7,527 nt of DNA from CAMDHY01 sp943372725 (GCA_943372725.1 CALRZT010000258.1:1-7527), one strand, 5' to 3'. Numbered from the stretch's first letter, positions 1-6,042 are shown. Numbers and translations: made by a program. The notes: generated by a model from the sequence alone, not told the origin.

Positions 1-1
1 C

Positions 2-859
2 GGTGACGGGCACGCACGCTTCAGCTTCGGCCTTGGCACGCCCGGCGCCGTCATCGTCAAGGCCGAGATCGTCGGCCAGCCCGGCCTGGAAACCGTCGTG
101 GCCCCCCGCGTGGCCGACCTGCTCGCCGGTCTCTTCCCAGCGACCGACGAGGAGTTCCGGGGCGTCTTCGTCCGCCGCAGGCTGCGGTGGGGCGACGCGC
201 GCTCGGACCACTTCGTCGCCCGGCAGCTCTGTCTGCACTTTCCGGGCTCTCCCCACTACCGCTGTTCCGCTGTGCCGGTGCTCTGCTACAAGGCAGTTGA
301 ACTCGACGACCCGCAGGACGCCGCCGATGCGCTGGAGATTGCGGGCGCTCTCCTTCCCGTTGCCGAATCCTGCCGCCGCCACTGGCACCCCCGCAGAAAC
401 GGCGAGCACCTCTCCATCTCGCTGTTGACGGCAATTTGGCACGTCCACATCGCGCGCGGCGACATCGCTGCCCTGTTGGCCACCCTCGAACGGATGCGGG
501 CCCGCATGGACCGCGTCTCGAACTACCTGTCGCCGTCCTTCAACCTCTGCAAATCGCTGCTGCTCTACGGCTACGTGCTGTTCCGCCAGGGGGACCAGAA
601 GAGGTCGAGGGAGATGTTCCGGCTTGTCGTCGAGACGTTCAAGCGAGGGGCGGCGGACGTAGACGTCCGCCGCGTCACGCTGCTCATCGAACTGGGGGCC
701 AGCCACCGGGCCGCGGTCCTCGCCGCCAAGGCCCTTCACACCCTCGATGTCGACGGCGCATCCGACATCGACGGCGATGCAATTCTCGCCGAAGCCCTAA
801 GGGTGGGCGACGACACCAGCACTCGGCTCGTGCAACGCCTGCACGCCGGCCTCGCTTAG
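2..859 (+). CDS. Unrecognised helical protein, 5'-truncated by the window edge
   Basis: I do not recognise this protein and assign no function. The frame is open from base 2 and ends with TAG at 857-859, giving 285 visible residues. Codons before the first possible start (GTG at 98) already have the strong G/C third-position bias of a real gene, so the gene very probably begins outside the window. The visible N-terminal ~30 residues are rich in Gly and beta-branched residues and look like the end of another domain. The remainder looks mainly alpha-helical, with Leu/Ala-rich segments such as SLLLYGYVLFRQGDQKRSRE and LAALLATLERMRARM-like stretches (second one approximate in its first residues). 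The spacing resembles TPR-type helical repeats, but I cannot confirm the repeat. Five cysteines are scattered through it. There is no signal peptide or clear membrane span in the visible part. A strong terminator follows 41 bp after the stop, so this is the last gene of its transcription unit. Confidence 0.75.
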   Translation, partial: GDGHARFSFGLGTPGAVIVKAEIVGQPGLETVVAPRVADLLAGLFPATDEEFRGVFVRRRLRWGDARSDHFVARQLCLHFPGSPHYRCSAVPVLCYKAVELDDPQDAADALEIAGALLPVAESCRRHWHPRRNGEHLSISLLTAIWHVHIARGDIAALLATLERMRARMDRVSNYLSPSFNLCKSLLLYGYVLFRQGDQKRSREMFRLVVETFKRGAADVDVRRVTLLIELGASHRAAVLAAKALHTLDVDGASDIDGDAILAEALRVGDDTSTRLVQRLHAGLA

Positions 860-900
860 GTGCACGACCCGTCGAGGACACCGAAACCGGGAGCGCCGGA

Positions 901-940
901 ACGACAACGGGGCGCCCGGTGGGGCGCCCCGCGTCGTTTT
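901..940 (+). terminator. Rho-independent terminator after the first gene
   Basis: A perfect 10-bp G/C stem (908-917 with 922-931) closes a 4-nt loop. It is extended by a second 5-bp helix (ACGAC 901-905 with GTCGT 933-937) across a small internal bulge, and the plus strand then runs into TTTT (937-940). It lies 41 bp past the stop of the plus-strand gene and 31 bp past the stop of the convergent DUF2852 gene. It can therefore end plus-strand transcription and may also block minus-strand read-through, although the minus strand has no good T-tract. Confidence 0.8.
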
Positions 941-970
941 CGTCCGGTCTCGTTCGACCGGGCCGCGCGA

Positions 971-1393
971 TCAGGCCGCGCCGCCCTCGCGCTCACGCCG
1001 ATCGCGATCGGACATGAAGCGGTCGAACTCTTCCTTGTCCTTCGCCCGACGCAGCTCCGAGAGGTAGCTGTCGAACTCGGCCCGCATCTCGTCGAGCTTG
1101 CGGCGCTCGGCCTCGATCCGCTCGATCTCGCGCTTGCGGTACTCGTCGAAGGCGACGTTGCCGGTGGCCGAGAAGCCGGTGGCGGCGGTGCGCATCGAGC
1201 GGGAACCCGCGCAACCCCACCCGCTCGCCCGGAAGCTCTCGCCAGCGTCGTTCGCCATCCTGTGCAGGCGATCGCCCCACAAGATATAGGCCAGCATGGC
1301 GAATCCGAGCGGCCAGAACACGATGAACCCGAGCACCATCAAGCCGATGGTGAGCGGCGTCCAACCCGGCCGGAGTGCAAGAGTGTTGGTCAT
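971..1393 (-). CDS. DUF2852 family membrane-anchored coiled-coil protein
   Basis: A 140-residue protein of unknown function. It has one hydrophobic segment near the N-terminus (about residues 14-34, TIGLMVLGFIVFWPLGFAML), a Ser/Gly-rich middle, then a highly charged helical C-terminal half (about 78-136) rich in Glu, Arg and Lys. This half includes FDEYRKREIERIE and LRRAKDKEEFDRFM, which I recognise as typical of DUF2852 proteins of Alphaproteobacteria. The expected picture is an inner-membrane anchor with a cytoplasmic coiled coil. The frame is open 11 codons further upstream, but the start at 1393 is chosen because MTNTLALRPGW fits the family and an AGGAGG lies upstream of it, although the 12-nt spacing is long. 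The gene lies 140 bp downstream of the PHA depolymerase gene on the same strand. An inverted repeat (1445-1463) sits just upstream, so it may be transcribed from its own promoter. Family call is good; function unknown. Confidence 0.85.
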   Translation of the reverse strand: MTNTLALRPGWTPLTIGLMVLGFIVFWPLGFAMLAYILWGDRLHRMANDAGESFRASGWGCAGSRSMRTAATGFSATGNVAFDEYRKREIERIEAERRKLDEMRAEFDSYLSELRRAKDKEEFDRFMSDRDRREREGGAA

Positions 1394-1444
1394 GGTCTTT
1401 GTGGTCCTCCTCACGAATACAGGCAAGGATTTGGGAAGGCCACG

Positions 1445-1463
1445 GCTCCTCTACAAGAGGAGC
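1445..1463. repeat. Perfect 8-bp inverted repeat upstream of the DUF2852 gene
   Basis: GCTCCTCT (1445-1452), ACA loop, AGAGGAGC (1456-1463). Neither strand has a T-tract after it, so it is not a classical terminator. It is centred about 60 bp upstream of the DUF2852 start, where a dyad operator or a 5'-leader hairpin would sit. The function is an inference from position only. Confidence 0.5.
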
Positions 1464-1486
1464 GACCATCGAAATTGGACATGGGG

Positions 1487-1506
1487 CGGCGGGCACTCGC
1501 CCGCCG
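1487..1506 (-). terminator. Possible weak terminator of the PHA depolymerase gene
   Basis: An 8-bp G/C stem (1487-1494 with 1499-1506) closes a 4-nt loop, 28 bp downstream of the depolymerase stop on the minus strand. The only T-rich stretch after it on that strand (ATTT near 1474) is about 10 bases away. Termination would be inefficient or factor-dependent, and some read-through into the DUF2852 gene is plausible. Confidence 0.3.
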
Positions 1507-1548
1507 GCACGACTCAGGCCCCGCCGGCACGTCTCAGGCGCCGCCGGC
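1501..1548. repeat. 20-bp tandem duplication (2.4 copies) over the depolymerase stop codon
   Basis: Bases 1501-1520 and 1521-1540 are 18/20 identical, differing at the 12th and 20th positions. The first 8 bases recur again at 1541-1548. The middle copy contains the stop codon of the depolymerase gene (1534-1536, minus strand). The unit is not a multiple of three, so gain or loss of copies would alter the extreme C-terminus or 3' flank rather than keep the frame. It looks like a replication-slippage duplication. Confidence 0.7.
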
Positions 1549-3456
1549 GAGCGCCTTCGCCTGGCTGATCCAGTCGTCGCGCCGGATGCGGCCGGGGAAC
1601 GACAGCTTGGCATCGAGCTCCGCCGCCGCCTTCGTGCTCAGCGCCGACAGCTGCGAGAAGTGGAAGATGCCGAGCCCGTGCAGCGTTTCGGCGAGCTTGG
1701 GGCCGATGCCGCGAATTCGGGTGAGGTCGTCGGGTTTCCCAGCCGGCTTCGGCAGCACGATGTCCGACAGCGTCGCCGCCTTCACAGCGCGCGGCTTCGC
1801 CGCGGCGGCCTTGGCCTCGGCGGCAGTAGGCTTGGCGGCGGCAGGCTTGGCGGCGGCAGGCTTGGCGGCGGCAGGCTTGCCGGCAACAGGCTTGCCGGCA
1901 GCAGGCTTGGCGACCGACTTCACTGCGGACTTGGCGGCCGACTTCGCAGCGGACTTCGCGGCGGGCTTCGCGGTTGCGGCCTCGACCGTCTCCGCCTTCG
2001 GTGTGGCCTTCGCCGGCGAGGGCTTGGGCTCCGGGCTCGCGGTCACCGCGACCGCGACGCCGTTGGCCTTCCCACCGTTCACGGTCTGGCCGTTCGCCGT
2101 GGCGACCGACGCCTTCGCCGATGCAATCGCAGCCGTCGGGGCCTCGCTCGACGGCGCCGTCGCCGCCTCGGCGGTCGCGGCCGGCAACGCCGCCTGGGCG
2201 ACCTTGGCGGGCGACGGGCGGCGCGGGCGGCGGTCGTGCGTCCACACGAAGTCGGAGATGCGCGGCGCGATCTCCGAGCGGAAGCGCGAGCCGTTGAAGA
2301 CGCCATAGTGGCCGACGCCGGCCTGCAGGTAGTGGTAGCGCTTGTCGTCGGGCAGGTTCACCGCCAGCCGCTGCGCCGCCTCCGTCTGGCCGACTCCGGA
2401 GATGTCGTCGCGCTCGCCCTCGATGGTCAGCAGCGCCGTGCGGCGGATCGCCGACGGGTCGACGGGCCGGCCGCGATGGGTGAGTTCGCCCTTTGGCAGC
2501 GCGTGCCGGATGAACACCTTGTCCACGGTGTCGAGATAGAACTCGGCGGTGAGGTCCATCACCGCGAGATACTCGTCATAGAAGTCGCGGTGCTTGCCGG
2601 CCGAATCGCCGTCGCCCTGCACCAGGTGGTCGTAGAACTCGCGGTGCGCGAGGATGTGGCGGTCGAGGTTCATGCCCATGAAGCCGCCGAGCTGCAGGAA
2701 GCCCGGATAGACCTGGCGCAGGAAGCCCGGCAGCGGCCACGGCACCGTCATGACGACGTGGCGCTTGAACCACTCGAGCCCGCGCTCCTCGGCCATCGTG
2801 TTGACGGCGGTCGGCTTCACGCGCGTGTCTATCGGCCCGCCCATCAGCACCATCGAGGACGGCGCCAGCGGATCCTCCGCCGCCTCCATCAGCGACACGG
2901 CGGCGAACACCGGCACCGCCGGCTGGCACACCGCCATCACGTGCGTGTTCGGGCCGAGATGGTGGATCATCGCGATGACGTAGTCGATGTAGTCGTCGAG
3001 GTCGAAGCGCCCGGCCGCGAGCGGCACCAGCCGCGCGTCGACCCAGTCGGTGATGTAGACCTCGTGGCGCGGCAGCATCGCCTCCACCGTACCGCGCAGC
3101 AGGGTCGCGTAGTGGCCCGACATCGGCGCGACGATCAGGAGCTTCGGATGGCGGCGCGAGGGGTCCGGCAACGCCCGCTCGAAGTGGACGAGGTTGCAGA
3201 ACGGCCGCGACCAGACGATCTCCTCGTGGACGGCGACGCGAACGCCGCCGACCTGGGTGCTCGTCAGGCCGAACCCGGGCTTGGCGTAGCGTCGCGTCGC
3301 CCGCTCGAACACCTCGCACGCCGCCGTCACACTGCGCCCGAAGACGGTGTGGCTCAGCGGATTGAGCGGGTTCTTGAAGGAGAGCCGGGTGGCGTCGGCC
3401 GCGGCGCGCATCGGCGTCATCGCGGCGTGGTTCATCTCATAGAGCTGGTAGTACAC
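1534..3456 (-). CDS. phaZ: Intracellular PHA (PHB) depolymerase with histone-like tail and C-terminal helix-hairpin-helix domain
   Basis: A 640-residue protein. Residues 1-~408 are a complete intracellular polyhydroxyalkanoate depolymerase of the Ralstonia PhaZ1 type, which hydrolyses stored PHB granules in the cytoplasm. It starts with the family-typical MYYQLYEMN and keeps APMSGHYATLLR (110-121), YITDWVDAR (134-142), VCQPAVPV (176-183), GGPIDTR (206-212) and YDEYLAVMD (293-301). By alignment to remembered PhaZ1, the nucleophile is Cys177, the acid lies in ERDDISG (Asp350/351) and the base is His383 in GHYG. The family is usually ~400-430 residues. Here ~230 more follow in the same frame: an Ala/Lys/Pro-rich linker (409-570) with KSAA and AAAKP repeats like histone H1 or PhaF tails, then a helix-hairpin-helix module (576-640) with RIRGIGPKLAETLHGLGI. 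The start is GTG at 3456; the ribosome site is only a weak GGGG. It is divergent from regB and upstream of the DUF2852 gene, and has a promoter and PhaR-like operator in front. The enzyme call is very secure; the role of the extension is inference. Confidence 0.95.
   Translation of the reverse strand: MYYQLYEMNHAAMTPMRAAADATRLSFKNPLNPLSHTVFGRSVTAACEVFERATRRYAKPGFGLTSTQVGGVRVAVHEEIVWSRPFCNLVHFERALPDPSRRHPKLLIVAPMSGHYATLLRGTVEAMLPRHEVYITDWVDARLVPLAAGRFDLDDYIDYVIAMIHHLGPNTHVMAVCQPAVPVFAAVSLMEAAEDPLAPSSMVLMGGPIDTRVKPTAVNTMAEERGLEWFKRHVVMTVPWPLPGFLRQVYPGFLQLGGFMGMNLDRHILAHREFYDHLVQGDGDSAGKHRDFYDEYLAVMDLTAEFYLDTVDKVFIRHALPKGELTHRGRPVDPSAIRRTALLTIEGERDDISGVGQTEAAQRLAVNLPDDKRYHYLQAGVGHYGVFNGSRFRSEIAPRISDFVWTHDRRPRRPSPAKVAQAALPAATAEAATAPSSEAPTAAIASAKASVATANGQTVNGGKANGVAVAVTASPEPKPSPAKATPKAETVEAATAKPAAKSAAKSAAKSAVKSVAKPAAGKPVAGKPAAAKPAAAKPAAAKPTAAEAKAAAAKPRAVKAATLSDIVLPKPAGKPDDLTRIRGIGPKLAETLHGLGIFHFSQLSALSTKAAAELDAKLSFPGRIRRDDWISQAKALAGGA
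1820..1910. repeat. 15-bp tandem repeat array inside phaZ (AAAKP pentapeptides)
   Basis: The hexamer AGGCTT recurs at 1828, 1843, 1858, 1873, 1888 and 1903, an exact 15-bp period over six units. Three adjacent units are nearly identical and the others diverged. On the coding (minus) strand it encodes Ala-Ala-Ala-Lys-Pro and variants (about residues 517-545). The period is a multiple of three, so changes in copy number keep the reading frame. Confidence 0.9.
1916..1968. repeat. 12-bp tandem repeat array inside phaZ (AAKS tetrapeptides)
   Basis: GACTT recurs at 1916, 1928, 1940 and 1952, with the variant GGCTT at 1964, a 12-bp period directly beside the 15-bp array. It encodes Lys-Ser-Ala-Ala type tetrapeptides (about residues 497-514). 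Like the neighbouring array it preserves the frame and gives an evenly spaced lysine every four residues. Confidence 0.85.
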
Positions 3457-3483
3457 GCAGGGTTACCCCGCCTTGCCCGTCGC

Positions 3484-3501
3484 CGACGGTGGTCTCCGTC
3501 G
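3484..3501 (-). other. Small hairpin in the phaZ 5' leader
   Basis: A perfect 6-bp stem (CGACGG with CCGTCG) closes a 6-nt loop. It lies between the inferred phaZ transcription start (about 3512) and its GTG start (3456). It could influence leader stability or translation. It is short, and in DNA this GC-rich may be chance. Confidence 0.3.
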
Positions 3502-3504
3502 CGC

Positions 3505-3521
3505 ATTTTGCAACGCAAAAT
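3505..3521. promoter_or_regulatory. Candidate PhaR/PhbF operator of phaZ
   Basis: ATTTTGCAACGCAAAAT is a perfect palindrome (7-bp arms, 3-bp centre) in otherwise G/C-rich DNA. Its core TGC-N3-GCAA matches the binding motif I recall for the PHA-responsive repressor (PhbF of Herbaspirillum, TGNTGC-N3-GCAA, one mismatch here at the second base; TGC-N3-GCA-type sites for PhaR of Paracoccus and Rhodobacter). It overlaps the last two bases of the phaZ -10 element and the inferred start point, a position where a bound repressor would block RNA polymerase. PhaR itself is not in the window. Confidence 0.65.
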
Positions 3522-3548
3522 CATAGTCGCCGGTTTCCCTTGCATCAA
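3520..3548 (-). promoter_or_regulatory. Sigma-70-like promoter of phaZ
   Basis: On the minus strand, TTGATG (3548-3543) and TATGAT (3525-3520) are separated by exactly 17 bp; each element differs from consensus by one or two bases. The predicted start is near 3512, giving a leader of about 55 nt before the phaZ GTG. It is the best-matching housekeeping promoter I found in the window, and the palindrome at 3505-3521 runs into it. Confidence 0.65.
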
Positions 3549-3750
3549 GCTGGCATCGCCGACGACCTCGGAATTCCGCCGAAAGTCTGAGGTTCAGGCC
3601 CCGGGTGCGCACCTCGGCAGGACCTGCTAACACGAAGCCATCAAAGGGAAATTTGCGCACCGCAACAAAGTTCGGCGGCTCTTCTCGGAGAGGCGCCGCA
3701 TCGCCGATTGGCCGCGGATACTATATCTGTCGGCGACCGGAGACCCGCCG

Positions 3751-5148
3751 ATGTCGCTTCCCCTCGACCGCTCGCCACCCTTCGGACGCCGCAGCGTCCG
3801 CCTCGACACGCTGATCCGCCTGCGCTGGCTCGCCGTCGCCGGCCAGACGGCGGCCGTTGTCGCCGTCGCCTTCGGCCTCGACTTTCCGGTGCAGATGGGC
3901 TGGTGCCTGGCGCTGATCGCGGTCTCGGCCTGGCTCAACCTGATCCTGCGCCTGCGCTACCCGCCGAGCCGGCGCTTCACCGCCCAGGTGATCGCCGTCC
4001 TGCTCGGCTACGACATCCTGCAGCTCGCCGGCCTGCTCTACCTCACCGGCGGCCTGCAGAACCCGTTCGCCTTCCTGCTGATCGCCCCGGTGATGATCTC
4101 GGCGACCGCCCTGCCGCCGCGCAAGACACTGGCGCTCGGCGTCCTCGTCGTCATCGTCGCCACCCTCCTCGTCTTCTTCCACCAGCCGCTTCCCTGGTGG
4201 CCGGACGAGACGTTGCAGATGCCGCTCCTCTACGTCGCCGGCGTCTGGGTGGCGCTCACCTCGAGCCTCGTGTTCATGAGCGTCTACGCGTTCCGCGTCT
4301 CCGAGGAGGCGCGCCAGCTCGCCGACGCCCTCACCGCCACCGAGCTCGTGCTCGCCCGCGAGCAGCACCTGAACGCCCTCGACGGCATGGCGGCCGCCGC
4401 CGCCCACGAGCTCGGAACCCCGCTCGCCACCATCGCGCTCGTCGCCCGCGAACTCGAGCGCGAGCTCGAGCCGGACGATCCGCGGGCCGAGGACGTCCAC
4501 CTGCTGTCGACCCAGTCCGAGCGCTGCCGCGACATCCTGCGCAAGCTCACCTCGCTCGGCAACGACCCGGAGAGCCCCCTCGACCGCATGGCGGTGACGC
4601 TGCTGCTCGAGGAGATCGCCGCGCCGCACCGCGATTTCGGCGTCGCCGTCGGCATCGAGCGCGCCAGCGGCAACCGCGGCGAGCCGGTCGTCACCCGCAA
4701 CCCCGCCGTCCTCTACGGTCTCGGCAACCTCGTCGAGAATGCCGTCGACTATGCCGAGAGCGCCGTCGACATCACCGCCGAATGGACCGACGACGCCATC
4801 GTGGTGACGGTGCGCGACGATGGACCGGGCTTCGCCGTGGAGATCATCGAGCGCCTCGGCGACCCCTACGTCACCACCCGCGCCTCCCGTCCCGCCGGCC
4901 GCGAGGAGACCGCCATGAGCGAGGCCGGCGGCCTCGGCCTCGGCTTCTTCATCGCCAAGACGCTGCTCGAGCGCACCGGTGCCAGCCTGTCGCTGACCAA
5001 CCGCCCGGCACCGGCGCACGGTGCCATCGTCCGCGTCGCCTGGCCGCGCGATGCCATCGAGGTGGAGCGCACTGCGAGGCCGGAAAGCGAGACCGCAAGA
5101 AGACTCGGGGTCGCAGGCGCTTCCCCCGGCGGGATCGACACCCTATAA
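3751..5148 (+). CDS. regB: Redox-responsive sensor histidine kinase RegB/PrrB/ActS
   Basis: A 465-residue inner-membrane sensor kinase that senses ubiquinone/redox state and phosphorylates RegA. An N-terminal hydrophobic region (about residues 26-180) holds about six membrane spans. It carries the RegB hallmark GGLQNPF (100-106), implicated in quinone sensing. The kinase core follows: H-box AAHELGTPLATI with phosphorylated His219; SERCRDIL with Cys259, matching the redox-active cysteine of Rhodobacter RegB (Cys265); N-box GNLVENAVDYA (325-335); G1 DDGPG (356-360); and G2 GLGLG (394-398). All key residues are present and the length is normal for the family. The ATG start is supported by GGAG eight bases upstream. 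Upstream there is a -10-like TACTAT/TATATC (3719-3727) without a convincing -35. regA follows after 36 bp on the same strand. The gene is divergent from phaZ, and no senC gene lies between regB and regA, unlike Rhodobacter. Confidence 0.96.
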   Translation: MSLPLDRSPPFGRRSVRLDTLIRLRWLAVAGQTAAVVAVAFGLDFPVQMGWCLALIAVSAWLNLILRLRYPPSRRFTAQVIAVLLGYDILQLAGLLYLTGGLQNPFAFLLIAPVMISATALPPRKTLALGVLVVIVATLLVFFHQPLPWWPDETLQMPLLYVAGVWVALTSSLVFMSVYAFRVSEEARQLADALTATELVLAREQHLNALDGMAAAAAHELGTPLATIALVARELERELEPDDPRAEDVHLLSTQSERCRDILRKLTSLGNDPESPLDRMAVTLLLEEIAAPHRDFGVAVGIERASGNRGEPVVTRNPAVLYGLGNLVENAVDYAESAVDITAEWTDDAIVVTVRDDGPGFAVEIIERLGDPYVTTRASRPAGREETAMSEAGGLGLGFFIAKTLLERTGASLSLTNRPAPAHGAIVRVAWPRDAIEVERTARPESETARRLGVAGASPGGIDTL

Positions 5149-5184
5149 CGTCGGCAAACAATCGACGGGACGAAGGATCGAGTG

Positions 5185-5757
5185 ATGGAGACGGCCGCCC
5201 CTGCCCCGAAGGCGGTCGGCGAGACGGTAACCGGCGCAGGCCGGCTGCTCATCGTCGACGACGACAAGGCGTTCGTGCAGCGACTGGCACGGGCGATGGA
5301 GAAGCGGGGCTTCGAGACGGACATCGCCGAATCGGTGGCCGAAGCGATCGCCAAGGTCGACGCATCGCCCCCGGACTATGCCGTGGTCGACATGCGCCTC
5401 GGCGACGGCAACGGCCTCGACGTCGTCGAGCGCCTGCGCGAACGGCGGCCGGAGGTGAAGATCATCGTGCTGACCGGCTATGGCAACATCGCCACCGCCG
5501 TCACCGCGGTGAAGCTCGGCGCCATCGACTACATCGCCAAGCCCGCCGACGCCGACGAGATCGTTGCGGCGCTCAATCGCGACCCACACGACAAGGCGCT
5601 GCCGCCGGAAAACCCGATGTCGGCCGACCGGGTCCGCTGGGAGCACATCCAGCGCGTCTACGAGCTCTGCGACCGAAACGTCTCGGAGACCGCCCGCCGC
5701 CTCAACATGCACCGCCGCACCCTGCAACGCATCCTGGCCAAACGCGCGCCTCGGTAG
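5185..5757 (+). CDS. regA: Response regulator RegA/PrrA/ActR, partner of RegB
   Basis: A 190-residue DNA-binding response regulator that receives phosphate from RegB and controls redox-linked genes (in relatives: respiration, CO2 and N2 fixation, photosynthesis). The receiver domain (about residues 20-130) has the acidic pair in LLIVDDDKA, phosphoacceptor Asp69 in VVDMRLGDGNG, Thr97 in VLTGYG and Lys119 in IAKPAD. A short linker leads to the Fis-type helix-turn-helix C-terminus (about 150-190), including RVRWEHIQRVYELCDRN and SETARRLNMHRRTLQRI, which is almost invariant across RegA proteins. Translation could start at GTG 5182 or ATG 5185; ATG is preferred because GAAGGA (5172-5177) sits 7 bases from it. 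It is co-directional with regB and probably co-transcribed. No strong intrinsic terminator follows, only a weak hairpin without a T-tract near 5813-5840 and the large inverted repeat further on. Confidence 0.96.
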   Translation: METAAPAPKAVGETVTGAGRLLIVDDDKAFVQRLARAMEKRGFETDIAESVAEAIAKVDASPPDYAVVDMRLGDGNGLDVVERLRERRPEVKIIVLTGYGNIATAVTAVKLGAIDYIAKPADADEIVAALNRDPHDKALPPENPMSADRVRWEHIQRVYELCDRNVSETARRLNMHRRTLQRILAKRAPR

Positions 5758-6042
5758 GGAGCGCGAGGGCGCGCCGCGCTAAGGCGACCGCCCCAGCTGT
5801 TCGCTACTGGTCTCTACTGCCGGGAGTCCGTCGGTAGAGCTGCGCGACGCGCCTGAGGCTGCTGTCGCACACCCTCCTGTCGCAAACGCCTCCGCAGTCA
5901 TTCCCGGCCTTGTGCCGGGAACCCATCCCTTTCACCGATCTCGGCGTCGGTGCATTGGCTGGCGTAGCATGGGTTCCCGGCACAAGGCCGGGAATGACCC
6001 GAAATAGGGGGTCGCGCACGGCCCACGGCCGCCGCCGCCCCC
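5758..6042. other. Convergent intergenic region
   Basis: These 285 bp lie between regA and the minus-strand Tudor-like gene. The right half is dominated by the inverted repeat at 5897-5998. The left part (5758-5896) has only weak structure: AGCGCG/CGCGCT (5760-5780) and an imperfect stem CTCTAC/GTAGAG (5813-5840), neither followed by a T-tract. I see no credible gene; open frames here are products of the palindrome and high GC. Confidence 0.6.
5897..5998. repeat. REP-like element: perfect 30-bp inverted repeat with nested hairpins
   Basis: Left arm 5897-5926 and right arm 5969-5998 are exact reverse complements over 30 bp, with a 42-nt spacer. Each arm is itself a hairpin: TTCCCGGC, 5-nt loop, GCCGGGAA at 5901-5921, and again at 5974-5994. 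The spacer contains a third hairpin (CACCGA 5933-5938 with TCGGTG 5947-5952). The arm motif (GTCATTCCCGGC then TTGTGCCGGGAA, approximately) is of a type I recall as highly repeated between genes in alphaproteobacteria, and its mistranslation gives the familiar spurious VIPGLVPGTH peptide. It lies between the convergent regA and Tudor-like genes, where such elements usually sit and may act as a bidirectional transcription stop or mRNA end stabiliser. No second copy is in the window. Confidence 0.85.

Noticed and set aside
1479..1486. CCCCATGT on the minus strand, resembling a sigma-32 -10 element before the DUF2852 gene
   Set aside because: No CTTG-type -35 element at the right distance; the upstream bases are the G/C hairpin and tandem repeat.
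860..2308. 482-codon plus-strand frame over the terminator, DUF2852 and the phaZ end
   Set aside because: Runs through a strong terminator and antisense to two recognisable genes; its Ala-rich part is the reverse reading of the phaZ repeat tail.
1375..3630. 751-codon plus-strand open frame antisense to phaZ
   Set aside because: Arg/His/Gly-rich low-complexity translation with no recognisable domain. The opposite strand encodes a clear PHA depolymerase with catalytic motifs; long antisense frames are expected at this GC content.
3463..3660. 65-codon minus-strand frame just upstream of phaZ
   Set aside because: Third-position GC is clearly lower than in real genes here; it covers the phaZ promoter and palindrome, and has no family resemblance.
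3696..3727. Possible regB promoter with -10-like TACTAT
   Set aside because: No convincing -35 at 16-18 bp spacing, so it is not listed as a feature.
5760..5780. AGCGCG/CGCGCT hairpin right after regA as a terminator
   Set aside because: Only 6 bp, 9-nt loop, no T-tract; expected by chance in this composition.
3708..5837. 709-codon plus-strand frame overlapping regB and regA
   Set aside because: Arg/Pro/Ala-rich shadow in another frame of the well-supported regB and regA genes.
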